64,000 nt of DNA, from positions 1 to 64,000 of the forward strand of contig CAYOQR010000023.1 in assembly GCA_964406155.1 (NCBI GenBank). The letters are read 5' to 3'. Both the position numbers and the translations under genes were made by a program. The notes beneath the pieces are model-generated. The model was not told the DNA's origin. It saw only the letters and a list, made by a program, of their open reading frames with translations, and ran no database searches. Numbering within the stretch: the first letter of the stretch is position 1; each line of letters begins with the position of its first letter. Below, one piece after another: positions 33,227 through 41,839 of this stretch. This DNA comes from Dongia_B sp964406155. GTDB taxonomy: Bacteria > Pseudomonadota > Alphaproteobacteria > Dongiales > Dongiaceae.

Positions 33227-34621
33227 ATGCAATTTCAGTCATCGGCCCACTTCTCCAAACCGCATTGCATCCCACGGCACAGTTCGGCAACATCGGCGGC
33301 ATGTCATCCATCCACCATTCCCGTTGAAAGCAGCCGCTTGGTTCCCCGCCGCACCGTTCTCTGTCTCGGCCTGTCGCAGTTGATCTGCTGGGGGACGATC
33401 TACTACATGATCGGCGGCTTCGGCGGGTCGATCGCCGCCGAGACGGGCTGGGGCCAGAGCCTCGTCTATGGCGGCTTCTCCGCCGCCTTGCTGATGATGG
33501 GGTTGAGCTCGCCGCTGATCGGCAAGCTGATCGACCGCCATGGTGGCCGGCGGGTGATGGCGGCGGGGTCGCTTTGCGCATCGGCCGGTTGCCTGATGCT
33601 CGCGGCGGCGCATGATCTCACCCTCTATTATGCCGCCTGGCTCGTGCTCGGCCTCGCCATGCGCCTGACCCTCTATGAAGCTGCCTTCGCGACCCTGGCC
33701 CGGATCGGCGGCCCGCTCGCCCGTCGGCCGATCTCACAGATCACGCTTCTCGGCGGCCTTGCCTCCACCACCTTCTGGCCGATCGGCCATGCCCTCGAAA
33801 ATGCTTTCGGCTGGCGCGGCGCGCTCTTCGTCTATGCCGGCCTTGCTCTCCTCACCCTCCCCCTGCATCTCGCGATCCCCGACCGCCGCCACACCAGCGT
33901 CCCTCGCGCCCCGGCTCCGACGCCCGCTTCCCCTGCGCCATCTCCCGCGCCCGCGTCGCCATCGGTAATACCTGCGACGGCAACGCCACCTGCCACCACA
34001 CCGCTGGCAGCCACACCGCTGGCAGCCACGCCGCTGGCAGCCACGCCGCGTGACCGAACCGTTGCCGGCGGCCTCTATGCGGTTATCGCCATGCTGGTCA
34101 ATTTCCTCAATGCCGGCATGTCGGCGCATATGATCTCGGTCCTGGCGGGACTGGGCCTCGCGACCGGCCTCGCCGTCTGGATTTCCGCTTTGCGTGGCGT
34201 CGGCCAGTCTTCGGCCCGGCTCTGCGAAATGCTGTTCGGCAACCGCGTGCATCCGTTGGACCTCAATCTCGGTGCCACCGCCTTGCTGCCGGTCTGTTTC
34301 CTGGCCGGGTTGTTCAGCGGCCAGCACGCCGTCGCCGCCATCGGCTTCGCCTTTCTCTACGGCGCCGGCAACGGCATCGCCACCATCACCCGCGGCACCC
34401 TGCCCCTGGTCCTGTTCGATCACACGCGCTACGGCGCCGTCACCGGCAAGCTCCTGGTGCCAAGCTTCCTGCTCGCCGCCGCCGCGCCCCTGATCTATGC
34501 CCTGGTCATCGAACGGGCCGGCGAAGCGACGGCGCTCTATCTCTCGCTGCTGCTGGCCGCCGCCACCTTCGGCGCGGCTTTCATCCTGCGCCGCCGCTTC
34601 ATGCCGAAGCCAGCCGGTTAG
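33227..34621 (+). CDS. MFS transporter
   Basis: A 464-residue inner membrane protein with about twelve helices in two halves; the first-half signature loop is GKLIDRHGGRRVM. The central cytoplasmic linker (about residues 225-285) is unusually long and Pro/Ala/Thr-rich, with TPLAA repeated three times. The substrate is unknown. The ATG at 33227 has a weak ribosome site and the first 38 residues look non-native, so the true start may be downstream (for example a TTG near 33340). The TAG stop is supplied by the end of the R4 repeat that follows. Confidence 0.82.
   Translation: MQFQSSAHFSKPHCIPRHSSATSAACHPSTIPVESSRLVPRRTVLCLGLSQLICWGTIYYMIGGFGGSIAAETGWGQSLVYGGFSAALLMMGLSSPLIGKLIDRHGGRRVMAAGSLCASAGCLMLAAAHDLTLYYAAWLVLGLAMRLTLYEAAFATLARIGGPLARRPISQITLLGGLASTTFWPIGHALENAFGWRGALFVYAGLALLTLPLHLAIPDRRHTSVPRAPAPTPASPAPSPAPASPSVIPATATPPATTPLAATPLAATPLAATPRDRTVAGGLYAVIAMLVNFLNAGMSAHMISVLAGLGLATGLAVWISALRGVGQSSARLCEMLFGNRVHPLDLNLGATALLPVCFLAGLFSGQHAVAAIGFAFLYGAGNGIATITRGTLPLVLFDHTRYGAVTGKLLVPSFLLAAAAPLIYALVIERAGEATALYLSLLLAAATFGAAFILRRRFMPKPAG
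34001..34045. repeat. Tandem repeat, three units of 15 bp, in the MFS gene
   Basis: CCGCTGGCAGCCAC plus A or G, three times, encoding TPLAA units in the linker between the two halves of the transporter. Confidence 0.7.
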
Positions 34622-34757
34622 AGCGCGATGCTTTCAGGTTGAAGCATGCCTGCTTCAACCTGAAAGCTGAATCGCCCTCTATATTATTGAGAAGAGACGG
34701 ATTCAGCTCACAAGTGAAATCGCTTCAGCGATTCCACTTGTGAGCATCCGGCTCTAG
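34620..34757. repeat. R4 palindromic repeat, long copy with two hairpins
   Basis: The ends read AGAGC (left) and GCTCTAG (right). Inside are two stems: CTTTCAGGTTGAAGCA at 34631-34646 with its perfect partner at 34651-34666, and GCTCACAAGTG with CACTTGTGAGC near 34706-34745. The structure is like a small MITE. The IS5 element is inserted at its terminal CTAG. Confidence 0.7.
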
Positions 34758-35523
34758 GTAGTGGACTCATAAATTCGCATCCAGAGGCGGGTTGAGGCGA
34801 GGGAGACGGCAGCGAGGAAGTTTCCTGCGAGCTTGTCGAAGCGTGTCGCAATCCGCCTGAAATGCTTGAGTTTATTGAAGAAGCGTTCGATCAGGTTTCG
34901 TTGACGATAGATCGCTTTGTCGACTGACCGCTGGATTTTACGATCCCGTTGAGTGGGGATTTGGGCCTGGCCGCCCCGCAGGTGAATGAGGTCGATCAGA
35001 TGCTGCCAATCGTAAGCGCGGTCCCCGACGAAGGCTTTGGCGCTCGGTAAGCCTTCCAGCAAACTTGGCGCCGTTGCCTTGTCCGAGGCCTGACCTGGCG
35101 TCAAGAGCAGCTTTACCGGCAAGCCATTCTCATCGACGATGGCGTGGATCTTGGTGGTCAGTCCTCCACGAGAACGGCCAATGGCGTTATCCGGGCCCCC
35201 TTTTTTCCGCCTGCGGCGTGTTGGTGGGCGCGGATAATCGAACTGTCAATGAACTGCATCGACTGCGGCGATTGGGCCGCCAATGTCTCGAAGATCCGCA
35301 GCCAGACGCCCGCCTTGGCCCAGCGATTGAAGCGGTTATAGGCCGTCGTGTAGGGACCATAACGCTCCGGCAAATCCCGCCAGGGCGAACCGGTCCGCAA
35401 AATGTAGAAGATGCCGTTCAGAACCCGGCGATCATCGCTCCGGGCTACCCCGCGCGGCTTGTTCGGAAGCAGCGGCGAGATGATCGCCCATTCCTTGTCG
35501 GAAAGGTCAAAGCGCGCCATCAC
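34754..35523 (-). CDS. IS5-family transposase, two frames joined by -1 frameshift
   Basis: orfA (35158-35523, 121 residues) has the N-terminal IS5 words LSDKEWAIISPLLP, RRVLNGIFYILRTGSPWRDLPERYGPY and the first catalytic region FIDSSIIRAH. orfB (frame open from about 35206 to 34754) continues GGLTTKIHAIVDENGLPVKLLLTPGQASD, FVGDRAYD and RNLIERFFNKLKHFRRIATRFDK, giving the DDE set. The join is an A_AAA_AAG slippery site at 35206-35200 followed by five G. The TAG stop of orfB lies in the CTAG target duplication. All key parts are present, so it is probably active. Confidence 0.88.
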
Positions 35524-35593
35524 AACCTCCTACCGTTTAGGAGGTTGAATCACATCCCTGCTTTGAGGGGAATCCTCTTTATGAGTACAGAAC
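34758..35593 (-). mobile_element. IS5-family insertion sequence, complete
   Basis: 836 bp with imperfect terminal inverted repeats: GTAGTGGACTCATAAA at the left end and GTTCTGTACTCATAAA reading in from the right end (13 of 16 match). CTAG is present on both sides (34754-34757 and 35594-35597) as a target-site duplication. It carries one transposase split in two frames. The target CTAG belongs to the R4 repeat. Confidence 0.88.
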
Positions 35594-35681
35594 CTAGCCG
35601 CCACATTGCGCTTCCGCCGGCCTTGGTCTATCAACCGCTTCGGCTTATTCGCTAGCGTTTCATTCGACTGAGGATTCCGGC

Positions 35682-36338
35682 ATGCGCCTGATCGTGTTCG
35701 ACCTGGACGGCACCCTGGTGGACAGCCGGGAGATGATCCTGGCGATCCACCGGCATATCTTCCCCGAACACGGGCTGAAGGTCCCGGCCGAGGAAGCGAT
35801 CATGGCCTTGGTCGGCCTCTCCCATCGCCAGGTCTTTGCCGCCCTGGTCGGCGAGGACGGCCCGATCGACAGCCTGATCGACGCCTATAAGCGTCAGGCC
35901 TGGGCCCTCCGCGCGGCGGATGCCCATTCCGAAAACCTCTTCCCCGGTGCCGCCGATCTGATCGAGACCTTGCGCCGGCGCACCGATTGCCGCCTGGCCA
36001 TCGCCACCGGCAAGGGCCGTCGCGGCACCGATCGTCTCATCGAGATGCACCGCTGGGCCGGCGTCTTCACCAGCATCCATACCAGCGACGACTGCCCCTC
36101 GAAGCCGGACCCCACCATGATCCTGCGGGCCAAGACAGCGGTGACCGCGGCGACCGGCACGGCGCCGGCCGACACGGTGATGATCGGCGATTCCATTTTC
36201 GACATGAAGATGGCCTTGGCGGCGGGTGCCCGGCCGATCGGTGTTGCCTGGGGCCACCAGCCGCCGGCCCAGCTCAGTGCCGCCGGCGCCACCGCCATCG
36301 CCGAAGACGTCGCCCATCTCGGCCGGCTGCTGGCCTGA
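35682..36338 (+). CDS. HAD-family hydrolase, phosphoglycolate phosphatase-like
   Basis: A 218-residue cytoplasmic enzyme. Motif I is FDLDGTLVDS (nucleophile Asp7, acid Asp9), motif II IATGK near residue 108, motif III Lys in SKPDPTMI, and motif IV GDSIFDMKMA near residue 168. The cap insertion follows motif I. It removes phosphate from a small substrate; gph or pyrophosphatase-type roles are possible. It lies between the IS element and a minus-strand MFS gene. Confidence 0.88.
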   Translation: MRLIVFDLDGTLVDSREMILAIHRHIFPEHGLKVPAEEAIMALVGLSHRQVFAALVGEDGPIDSLIDAYKRQAWALRAADAHSENLFPGAADLIETLRRRTDCRLAIATGKGRRGTDRLIEMHRWAGVFTSIHTSDDCPSKPDPTMILRAKTAVTAATGTAPADTVMIGDSIFDMKMALAAGARPIGVAWGHQPPAQLSAAGATAIAEDVAHLGRLLA

Positions 36339-36365
36339 CGCCACTCTGAAACGTGGGGTGAGGGT

Positions 36366-37589
36366 TCACTCCTGCGTCAGGTCATTGGCCTCGCGCAGCT
36401 TCGGGAACCAGCGGAACCATAGCAGCGAGACGACGATCGTACAGATACCGCCGATCACGGTGGCGATCACCGGGCCGAGGCCGGCGGCGACGATCCCCGC
36501 CCGGAAGGCGCCGAGCTCGTTGGAAGCGCCGATGATCACCGCATTGACGGCATTGACCCGGCCGCGCAGATGGTCCGGCGTCCAGAGCTGGATCAGCACT
36601 TCGCGGATATAGACGCTGATCATATCGCTGGCCCCCATCACCACCAGCGCGGTCACCGATACCGCCAGGGAGGTCGACAGGCCGAAGACGATGGTACCGA
36701 GGCCGAACACGACCACGGTCGAGAACATGATCAGGCCGGCCTTGCGCCGGATCGGCCAGATGCCGAGGGCGATCGCCATGCCCAGTGCCCCCACACCGGT
36801 CGCGGCGCGCAACAGGCCGAGCCCGGTCGGCCCCGCTTCCAGGATGTCGCGGGCAAAGACCGGCAGCAAGGCCGCCGCACTGCCCAGCAGGACCGCGAAA
36901 AGATCCAAGGTGGTGGCGCCCAGCACCACCTTCTCCGCGAAGATGTATCTAAAGCCGCCGATCAGCGCATCGATCACGCGCTGGTCCTGCGCCCGCTTCA
37001 GCTCGCGGTGGCGGATGCCGAGCACGGCGATGGCGGCGACCGTCACCATCGCCAGGGCGCTGCCATAGGCGAAACCCGGCGAGATACCGTAAAACAATCC
37101 GCCCAAGGCCGGACCGGCGATCGAGCTCAACTGGCTGGTGGAAGTCGAAAAGGCGATGGCCGGTGCGATCTCGTCGCGTGTCACCAGGTTCGGCGCCAGG
37201 GAGGAGACGGCCGGATTCATGAAAGCGCGTCCGGCACTTAATCCGGCGATCAGCAGCAGGATCGGCCAGACATGCAGCGTGTCGTGACGCGCCACCAGGA
37301 AGATCGCCAAGGTGAAGGCGAATTCGACACCGAGGCAGACAACCATGATCCGCCGCCGCGAAAAACTGTCGGCGACGCCGCCGGTGACCAGTACCAGCAG
37401 GCAGGCCGGGATGAACTGCATCAGCCCGACCAGGCCGAGGTCGAAGGGATCGCGCGAGATGTCGTAGATCTTCCACGCAACCGCCACGGTCAACACCTGC
37501 GCCGCCAGCTCCGCCAGAAAGGAAGCCACGGCGAACAGCCGGTAATCCCGGTTGCGCAGGACGGTCATCACCGTCGGCTTGGTCGTCAT
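36366..37589 (-). CDS. MFS transporter, EntS-like (MFS_3 type)
   Basis: A 407-residue inner membrane protein with about twelve helices. LRNRDYRLFAVASFLAELAAQVLTVAVAWKIYDISRDPFDLGLVGLMQFIPACLL in broken form is the standard opening of the EntS/MFS_3 group, and GGVADSFSRRRIM and WTPDHLRGRVNAVNAVIIGASNELGAF are its loop signatures. Members export siderophores or drugs, but the substrate here is unknown. It is transcribed toward the HAD gene, 28 bp away. Confidence 0.88.
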   Translation of the reverse strand: MTTKPTVMTVLRNRDYRLFAVASFLAELAAQVLTVAVAWKIYDISRDPFDLGLVGLMQFIPACLLVLVTGGVADSFSRRRIMVVCLGVEFAFTLAIFLVARHDTLHVWPILLLIAGLSAGRAFMNPAVSSLAPNLVTRDEIAPAIAFSTSTSQLSSIAGPALGGLFYGISPGFAYGSALAMVTVAAIAVLGIRHRELKRAQDQRVIDALIGGFRYIFAEKVVLGATTLDLFAVLLGSAAALLPVFARDILEAGPTGLGLLRAATGVGALGMAIALGIWPIRRKAGLIMFSTVVVFGLGTIVFGLSTSLAVSVTALVVMGASDMISVYIREVLIQLWTPDHLRGRVNAVNAVIIGASNELGAFRAGIVAAGLGPVIATVIGGICTIVVSLLWFRWFPKLREANDLTQE

Positions 37590-37713
37590 GGTGCTGTCAC
37601 ATCCACTGGTGGTCGATCAAAGTTGCGTCAGTTTTTGAGGAAGGTCTTGATGCACGGTCTGTTCGAGGCTTCTTGAAAAAACTTCGACTGTAATCATCTC
37701 GGATGCATATCCG

Positions 37714-37897
37714 CCCCCTCACCCCAACCCTCTCCCGCCCGTCGGCGCGAGCCGACATTCGTCGGCAGAGGGGAGAGGGGGCGCTGCTGCCCGCAGCGGA
37801 TGCACATGTTTTTCTAATGTTCATGCGTTTGACTGAGTTGTTCCGGATACTCGATGAGCTCCCTCTCCCCTCGCGGGAGAGGGTTGGGGTGAGGGGG
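37714..37897. repeat. R2 repeats, facing pair with nested R3
   Basis: CCCCTCACCCCAACCCTCTCC at the left and GGGAGAGGGTTGGGGTGAGG at the right, facing. R3 (37741-37766) interrupts the left member. No supported gene in the 400 bp between the MFS and thioesterase genes. Confidence 0.75.
37741..37766. repeat. R3 three-arm palindromic element, copy 5
   Basis: GTCGGC, GCGA, GCCGAC, ATTC, GTCGGC, all arms perfect, inside the left R2 member. Confidence 0.75.
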
Positions 37898-38003
37898 CAA
37901 CAAACTCGATGTCACCATCCGGATCGAATGCCTAAACCCGACCGCGGCATGTCACGTCAAAAAATGAAATGAAAACGGTCTCGACGATGCCGGATGCCTG
38001 CTG

Positions 38004-38486
38004 CTACGACCGGCCGAGCGTGATGCCCTTCCCCGCCTCCGGCGCCATCGGCAACTGCCGGTGTTCGGCGAGTATCGTTTGCAGGCGTGCCTGCACTGCC
38101 GGCCGGAACGACATGATGCGGCGCTGATTGAGATCGAAGCCGATCGCCTTCACCTCATTGGTGGCGGAAACGAAGCCCTCCGTCGCATGGACCAGGGTAT
38201 GGAACAGGCGCAGCCGCTTGTTGTCGTATTCCAGCAATTGCGTCATGACGCGCACGGGGTCGCCCAGCCGTACCTCGCGCAGATAATTGGTATGGTTCTC
38301 CAGCACCACCAATTCGCCGCCATCCCGCGCCGCCAGGCCGCGGCCGTCATTGACATGATCCCAGAAGGCGCCGGTCGCCTCGTCGCAGATCAGCACGTAA
38401 TAGGCGACGTTCATATGATCGTAGAAATCGATCCACTCTTTCTTGATTTCCGTCGCGTAGAGAGACAATGGCGCCACATCACCCAT
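38004..38486 (-). CDS. Thioesterase, 4HBT hotdog fold
   Basis: A protein of about 160 residues. IKKEWIDFYDHMNVAYYVLICDEATGAFWDHV is the hotdog opening in which W-D-HMN-Y surrounds the central helix of 4-hydroxybenzoyl-CoA thioesterase relatives, and the strands VVLENHTNYLREVRLGDPVRVMTQLL and LRLFHTLVHATEGFVSATNEVKAIGFDL follow. It cleaves an acyl-CoA thioester; betainyl- or carnitine-related thioesterases share this pattern. ATG at 38486 has AGGGGA upstream and is preferred to starts at 38504 or 38570. Confidence 0.82.
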   Translation of the reverse strand: MGDVAPLSLYATEIKKEWIDFYDHMNVAYYVLICDEATGAFWDHVNDGRGLAARDGGELVVLENHTNYLREVRLGDPVRVMTQLLEYDNKRLRLFHTLVHATEGFVSATNEVKAIGFDLNQRRIMSFRPAVQARLQTILAEHRQLPMAPEAGKGITLGRS

Positions 38487-38663
38487 GATGCGAAATCCCC
38501 TCATGACAGTCCGAAGGGTTTGTTGTAGCGGATCGTCAGGCCGGATGGCAAATCCCAGGGGAAACCGCACCCGGGCTGGCTCCCGACAGGCCAGCTAGGT
38601 AGTTGGTATCTGGATCTAAGATGTGCTTGCCGCCGTGGCGCAAGCGACATCAACCGCGATGCT

Positions 38664-39047
38664 TCAGGGGAAGCAAGCGGTCGCCCTCAGCGGAATGCTC
38701 CACCGGGTAACAGCGATATCCAGGACGTAGGTGAGCGTTCCCGTCACCTGTTGTCCGCAGGCAACTGTTGACACGGCGAAAGTTGGCGTGGTGCCACTCG
38801 TACCGTAATACTTGGTTAAAGCATATGCCTGCGTCGCCGCAGAAGTGGCGCAGGTCGTGCTCATCACGGAACTGCAGCGCGCCGCCGCCTCGGTGGCATA
38901 ATGCAGGCCGCCCAGCGTATAGATCAACTGACAGCCGTAAATGATGCCGAGCAGCAGCATGACGAAGACCGGTGCCACAAAGGCGAATTCAACCGCCGTC
39001 GTGCCGCCGTCGCAGGTTGTGAATCGCGGCTTGGTGAAAGTCGTCAT
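38664..39047 (-). CDS. TadE-like pseudopilin
   Basis: A 127-residue protein. The TadE motif is GGTTAVEFAFVAPVFVMLLLGIIYGCQL near residues 14-41: prepilin-like Gly and Glu followed by one hydrophobic helix. The rest is a small secreted domain with four cysteines. It is the last of three genes (4 bp after the second), all with the same type of N-terminal helix. In complete Tad loci such minor pilins help assemble Flp pili; none of the machinery genes is in the window. Confidence 0.8.
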   Translation of the reverse strand: MTTFTKPRFTTCDGGTTAVEFAFVAPVFVMLLLGIIYGCQLIYTLGGLHYATEAAARCSSVMSTTCATSAATQAYALTKYYGTSGTTPTFAVSTVACGQQVTGTLTYVLDIAVTRWSIPLRATACFP

Positions 39048-39050
39048 CGG

Positions 39051-39629
39051 TCAGTTCAACCTGATCCAGCTAGTCGCCCCGATAGTGCCAGCGAACGTGC
39101 TCATGACGCTGAGGCCGGGAAACAAGGGGGCATAGGGCGCCGTCACTTGCACCTGGATATAATCGCCTGGCAATGCACCCGGATAACCGGTGTCCGTGCA
39201 ATCCGGCGGCCTGCTTGACAGCGTGCCCTGAGGTTTAAGGGTGTTTCCCGAGGTCGCGCAGTAATACCCTTCCGTGGGTGGTGAGACGACGAGAGTGACC
39301 GCTTTACCCAGCGACGTGCTTTGAATCCCCGACGTGACGGCCGCAGTCAATCCGGGACAATTCACTGTCGCTGGCTGGCTGCCAGGCGGGCAGGCCTTCC
39401 AGGCCCATTGCGCGCCCATCCTGGCGGCATTCTCCACTTCCATGCGCTGGTATACATAATTGCCGATATCGATGACGGTCAGACAAGTCAAAGACAAAAA
39501 CAACGCGATCAGCGAGAACTCGACCGCGGCGATCCCGCGTATATCGCTGCAAAACTTCCGCATCGCGCTGCCATGCGTGGCCGCGTCTTCCCTCTCCATC
39601 ACGATCTGCTTCGGGCTTCGCCAAGCCAT
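39051..39629 (-). CDS. TadE/TadF-like pseudopilin
   Basis: A 192-residue protein. After a polar N-terminus comes the helix RGIAAVEFSLIALFLSLTCLTVIDIGNYVYQRMEVENAAR in broken form (about residues 31-70), the usual TadE/F signature, then an extracytoplasmic domain with several cysteines (YYCATSGN, PDCTDTGYPG). It abuts the upstream TadG-like gene (0-bp gap) and the downstream TadE gene (3-bp gap), so the three form an operon. Confidence 0.8.
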   Translation of the reverse strand: MAWRSPKQIVMEREDAATHGSAMRKFCSDIRGIAAVEFSLIALFLSLTCLTVIDIGNYVYQRMEVENAARMGAQWAWKACPPGSQPATVNCPGLTAAVTSGIQSTSLGKAVTLVVSPPTEGYYCATSGNTLKPQGTLSSRPPDCTDTGYPGALPGDYIQVQVTAPYAPLFPGLSVMSTFAGTIGATSWIRLN

Positions 39630-40967
39630 CTAGTTCACCAGCTTTTGCCGCGTCGTCATGTTCTGCGGCAGTGTCAGTCCCGCCGCATTGCATCCGCCAG
39701 TGTTGAGAATCGCGCCCGTACCATTGATCAGAATATTGTCGACCACCATGCCGAAACAGGCAGAGCCATTGCTGGATTTGTTGACCGCGCCACTGAAGGT
39801 CACACTGGAATGCGGCAGATAGACGAGGCCCGTGATGTTCCATGTCGGGCTGTTGCCGGCAGCCGAGATATCGACATTGGTCGTGAGGTTCGGGTCCTGA
39901 TAGAGCGCGACACCGCTCCAGGGGCCCGACGTAGGCGCGGCGATGTCCAATGTGCCGCCACCGGTCGGTGCGTGCTGATAGCTGCCGCCATTGGTACCCG
40001 AGAACACCACGGTCAACGCCGAGCCGCTGGACGTCGTCAAGCTATATTTACCGGTGTCGAGCTGACCGTTTTGGATGACCAGCACGGCGCCGGCCGGCGC
40101 ATTGATCGTGGTATTGCCGGTCAGTTGCAAGTCGCCGCAGACAGTGACATTGCCGCTCAGCGATTTGGTGCCGGACCATTTGTTCGTCGCCGGCAATGAC
40201 GGCTCCTGAGGATAGGAGGAGTTGCAGGTATCGGCCGGAATGTTGCTGGCCAGGCCGGAATAGGGATCGGCAACTTTTGGCACGCCGGAATTCTGCACCA
40301 CGCCGCAGCCGTTATTGGTGCCAACGGCATCGCCAACATCGGCATTGAGACTGTGGCCGTTACAGGTGGCCGAGGTATTGGACATGATATTGCAGCCGGT
40401 CAGATTGGCCTTGGGGGCGCCGTTGGTATGGATGCCTTCGGCGCCGCTGCTGGCCAAGGCCAGCAGGCAATATTGGCGCGAGATGCTGCCGGTGGCGACG
40501 GCCGTCGCCACCAACTGCACCCCGCGCTGCCCGTTGACGGCCGTATTGCCGGAATAGCCGACGACCTGCGACAGGAACAACGGCACCTTATCGGCGACCG
40601 TGACACTGTAGCAATTCGACGCACAGCCCGGCGCGCTGGCGGGATTGGTCGCGGTCACCGTCACATTGCCGGTTCCATCCTGATAGCCGTATTGCCCCGC
40701 AACCGCCTTCGCCTCGACTATATAGGCCGTCGTACCCGCATTGGAGGCCGCGGCCATCACCGCTGCGTCGGCGGCATTCTGCATCGAGCGCTGATGCAGA
40801 TACCAATAGGTAACCTCCGCACCCAATCCCATCATCCCGACCAGGACCGGCATGGTGATCGCGGTGATGACGCTGATCGACCCGCCCTGGTGACGCGCGA
40901 AGATGCGCATGCGGGACAGCGCGATGATATCGGCGAGGACGACGATAAATCTGTTGCGATGAAACAT
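39630..40967 (-). CDS. TadG-like pilus-assembly protein
   Basis: A protein of about 445 residues. The TadG N-terminal part is HQGGSISVITAITMPVLVGMMGLGAEVTYWYLHQRSMQNAADAAVMAAA in broken form, near residues 25-75: one helix and the alignment of Gln and Ala typical of the family. The rest is a Ser/Thr/Gly/Asn-rich beta-type extracytoplasmic region with scattered Cys, without a von Willebrand domain that I recognise. ATG at 40967 follows AGGAG at 12 bp; a GTG at 40976 is an alternative. First gene of the pseudopilin operon. Confidence 0.8.
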   Translation of the reverse strand: MFHRNRFIVVLADIIALSRMRIFARHQGGSISVITAITMPVLVGMMGLGAEVTYWYLHQRSMQNAADAAVMAAASNAGTTAYIVEAKAVAGQYGYQDGTGNVTVTATNPASAPGCASNCYSVTVADKVPLFLSQVVGYSGNTAVNGQRGVQLVATAVATGSISRQYCLLALASSGAEGIHTNGAPKANLTGCNIMSNTSATCNGHSLNADVGDAVGTNNGCGVVQNSGVPKVADPYSGLASNIPADTCNSSYPQEPSLPATNKWSGTKSLSGNVTVCGDLQLTGNTTINAPAGAVLVIQNGQLDTGKYSLTTSSGSALTVVFSGTNGGSYQHAPTGGGTLDIAAPTSGPWSGVALYQDPNLTTNVDISAAGNSPTWNITGLVYLPHSSVTFSGAVNKSSNGSACFGMVVDNILINGTGAILNTGGCNAAGLTLPQNMTTRQKLVN

Positions 40968-41839
40968 GGTGCCCACCTGCTCCTTTCGCGCCCTGACGGA
41001 TCAGGCCGATGGCTTGCGATCGAAGCTAAGCGTGAAAAACGAAAAAGTTGTTAACTATGCAATTCCTATTCCAGACAATAATCCTAAATTGAAAATAAAT
41101 TTGGCTGCGGATGTTGGGCCATGGAAACCCCGTTGGATCCCTCGATCCTGGCGGCGCAAGCCAGCGGATGCCGGTCGATTTCCACCGGATCAGATCCGCC
41201 GTGGATATGCCGCGGCAGTGTCTTGGCCAGCCGATCCAATATCGCCGCTACAATCAGAATTCCGCGATCGGATTTTGGGACCAGCTTGATGAATAAATTG
41301 ACTACAGCGCGACACGGACCATGCCGACAACGAGCGCCATGGTTGCCAGCCGGATCGTGTCGTCGTCGGCCCACCTGCTCCCGCCTTGCTGCCATACCCG
41401 CTATCGGCGTCCGGGGCGTTTGGCTAAGCCGAATAAGATACGGCTACACGAACCGGCTTGCGACAGAAGGGGTGAAGGATCGCTTTTCGCCGGCAGCGAT
41501 GACGCGTCTTGGTGCGTGATCCGTGGCACTTCCGGCAGCGGCGGAATCGCCGGTTGTCACCGAACGCCCAAAAAGGTCCGGTACAACCCGCACCGGGATC
41601 AAGCGCCCCGACAGTTTCATGCGCCCGCCTTCAGCCTAGCGCAGTCTTCGGTCGGCTGGCAGCGGGAACGCGACAGCTTGTAAGCCATATCATCAATTCG
41701 TCGAAAATCCGCGAAAGATAGTTGCCAAGCTGCCGCGACGGCGCTAAGGGCTTGGCGCGGCGCCGGCACAACACTGCATGCAGATTGCTGCATGCGGGCC
41801 TTGGACAGCGGGCGCCGGTTATCGTGTCACTGGATCATC
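40968..41839. other. Long intergenic region between divergent operons
   Basis: 872 bp with no supported gene. The part at 41040-41110 is AT-rich and probably holds the promoter of the pseudopilin operon. I looked for a small Flp pilin here on both strands and found none. Short frames (41084-41395 minus, 41321-41683 plus) lack ribosome sites and family resemblance. Confidence 0.4.

Noticed and set aside
41084..41395. Minus-strand frame upstream of the TadG-like gene, possible Flp pilin
   Set aside because: It has no prepilin motif or hydrophobic helix of the Flp type and no ribosome site.
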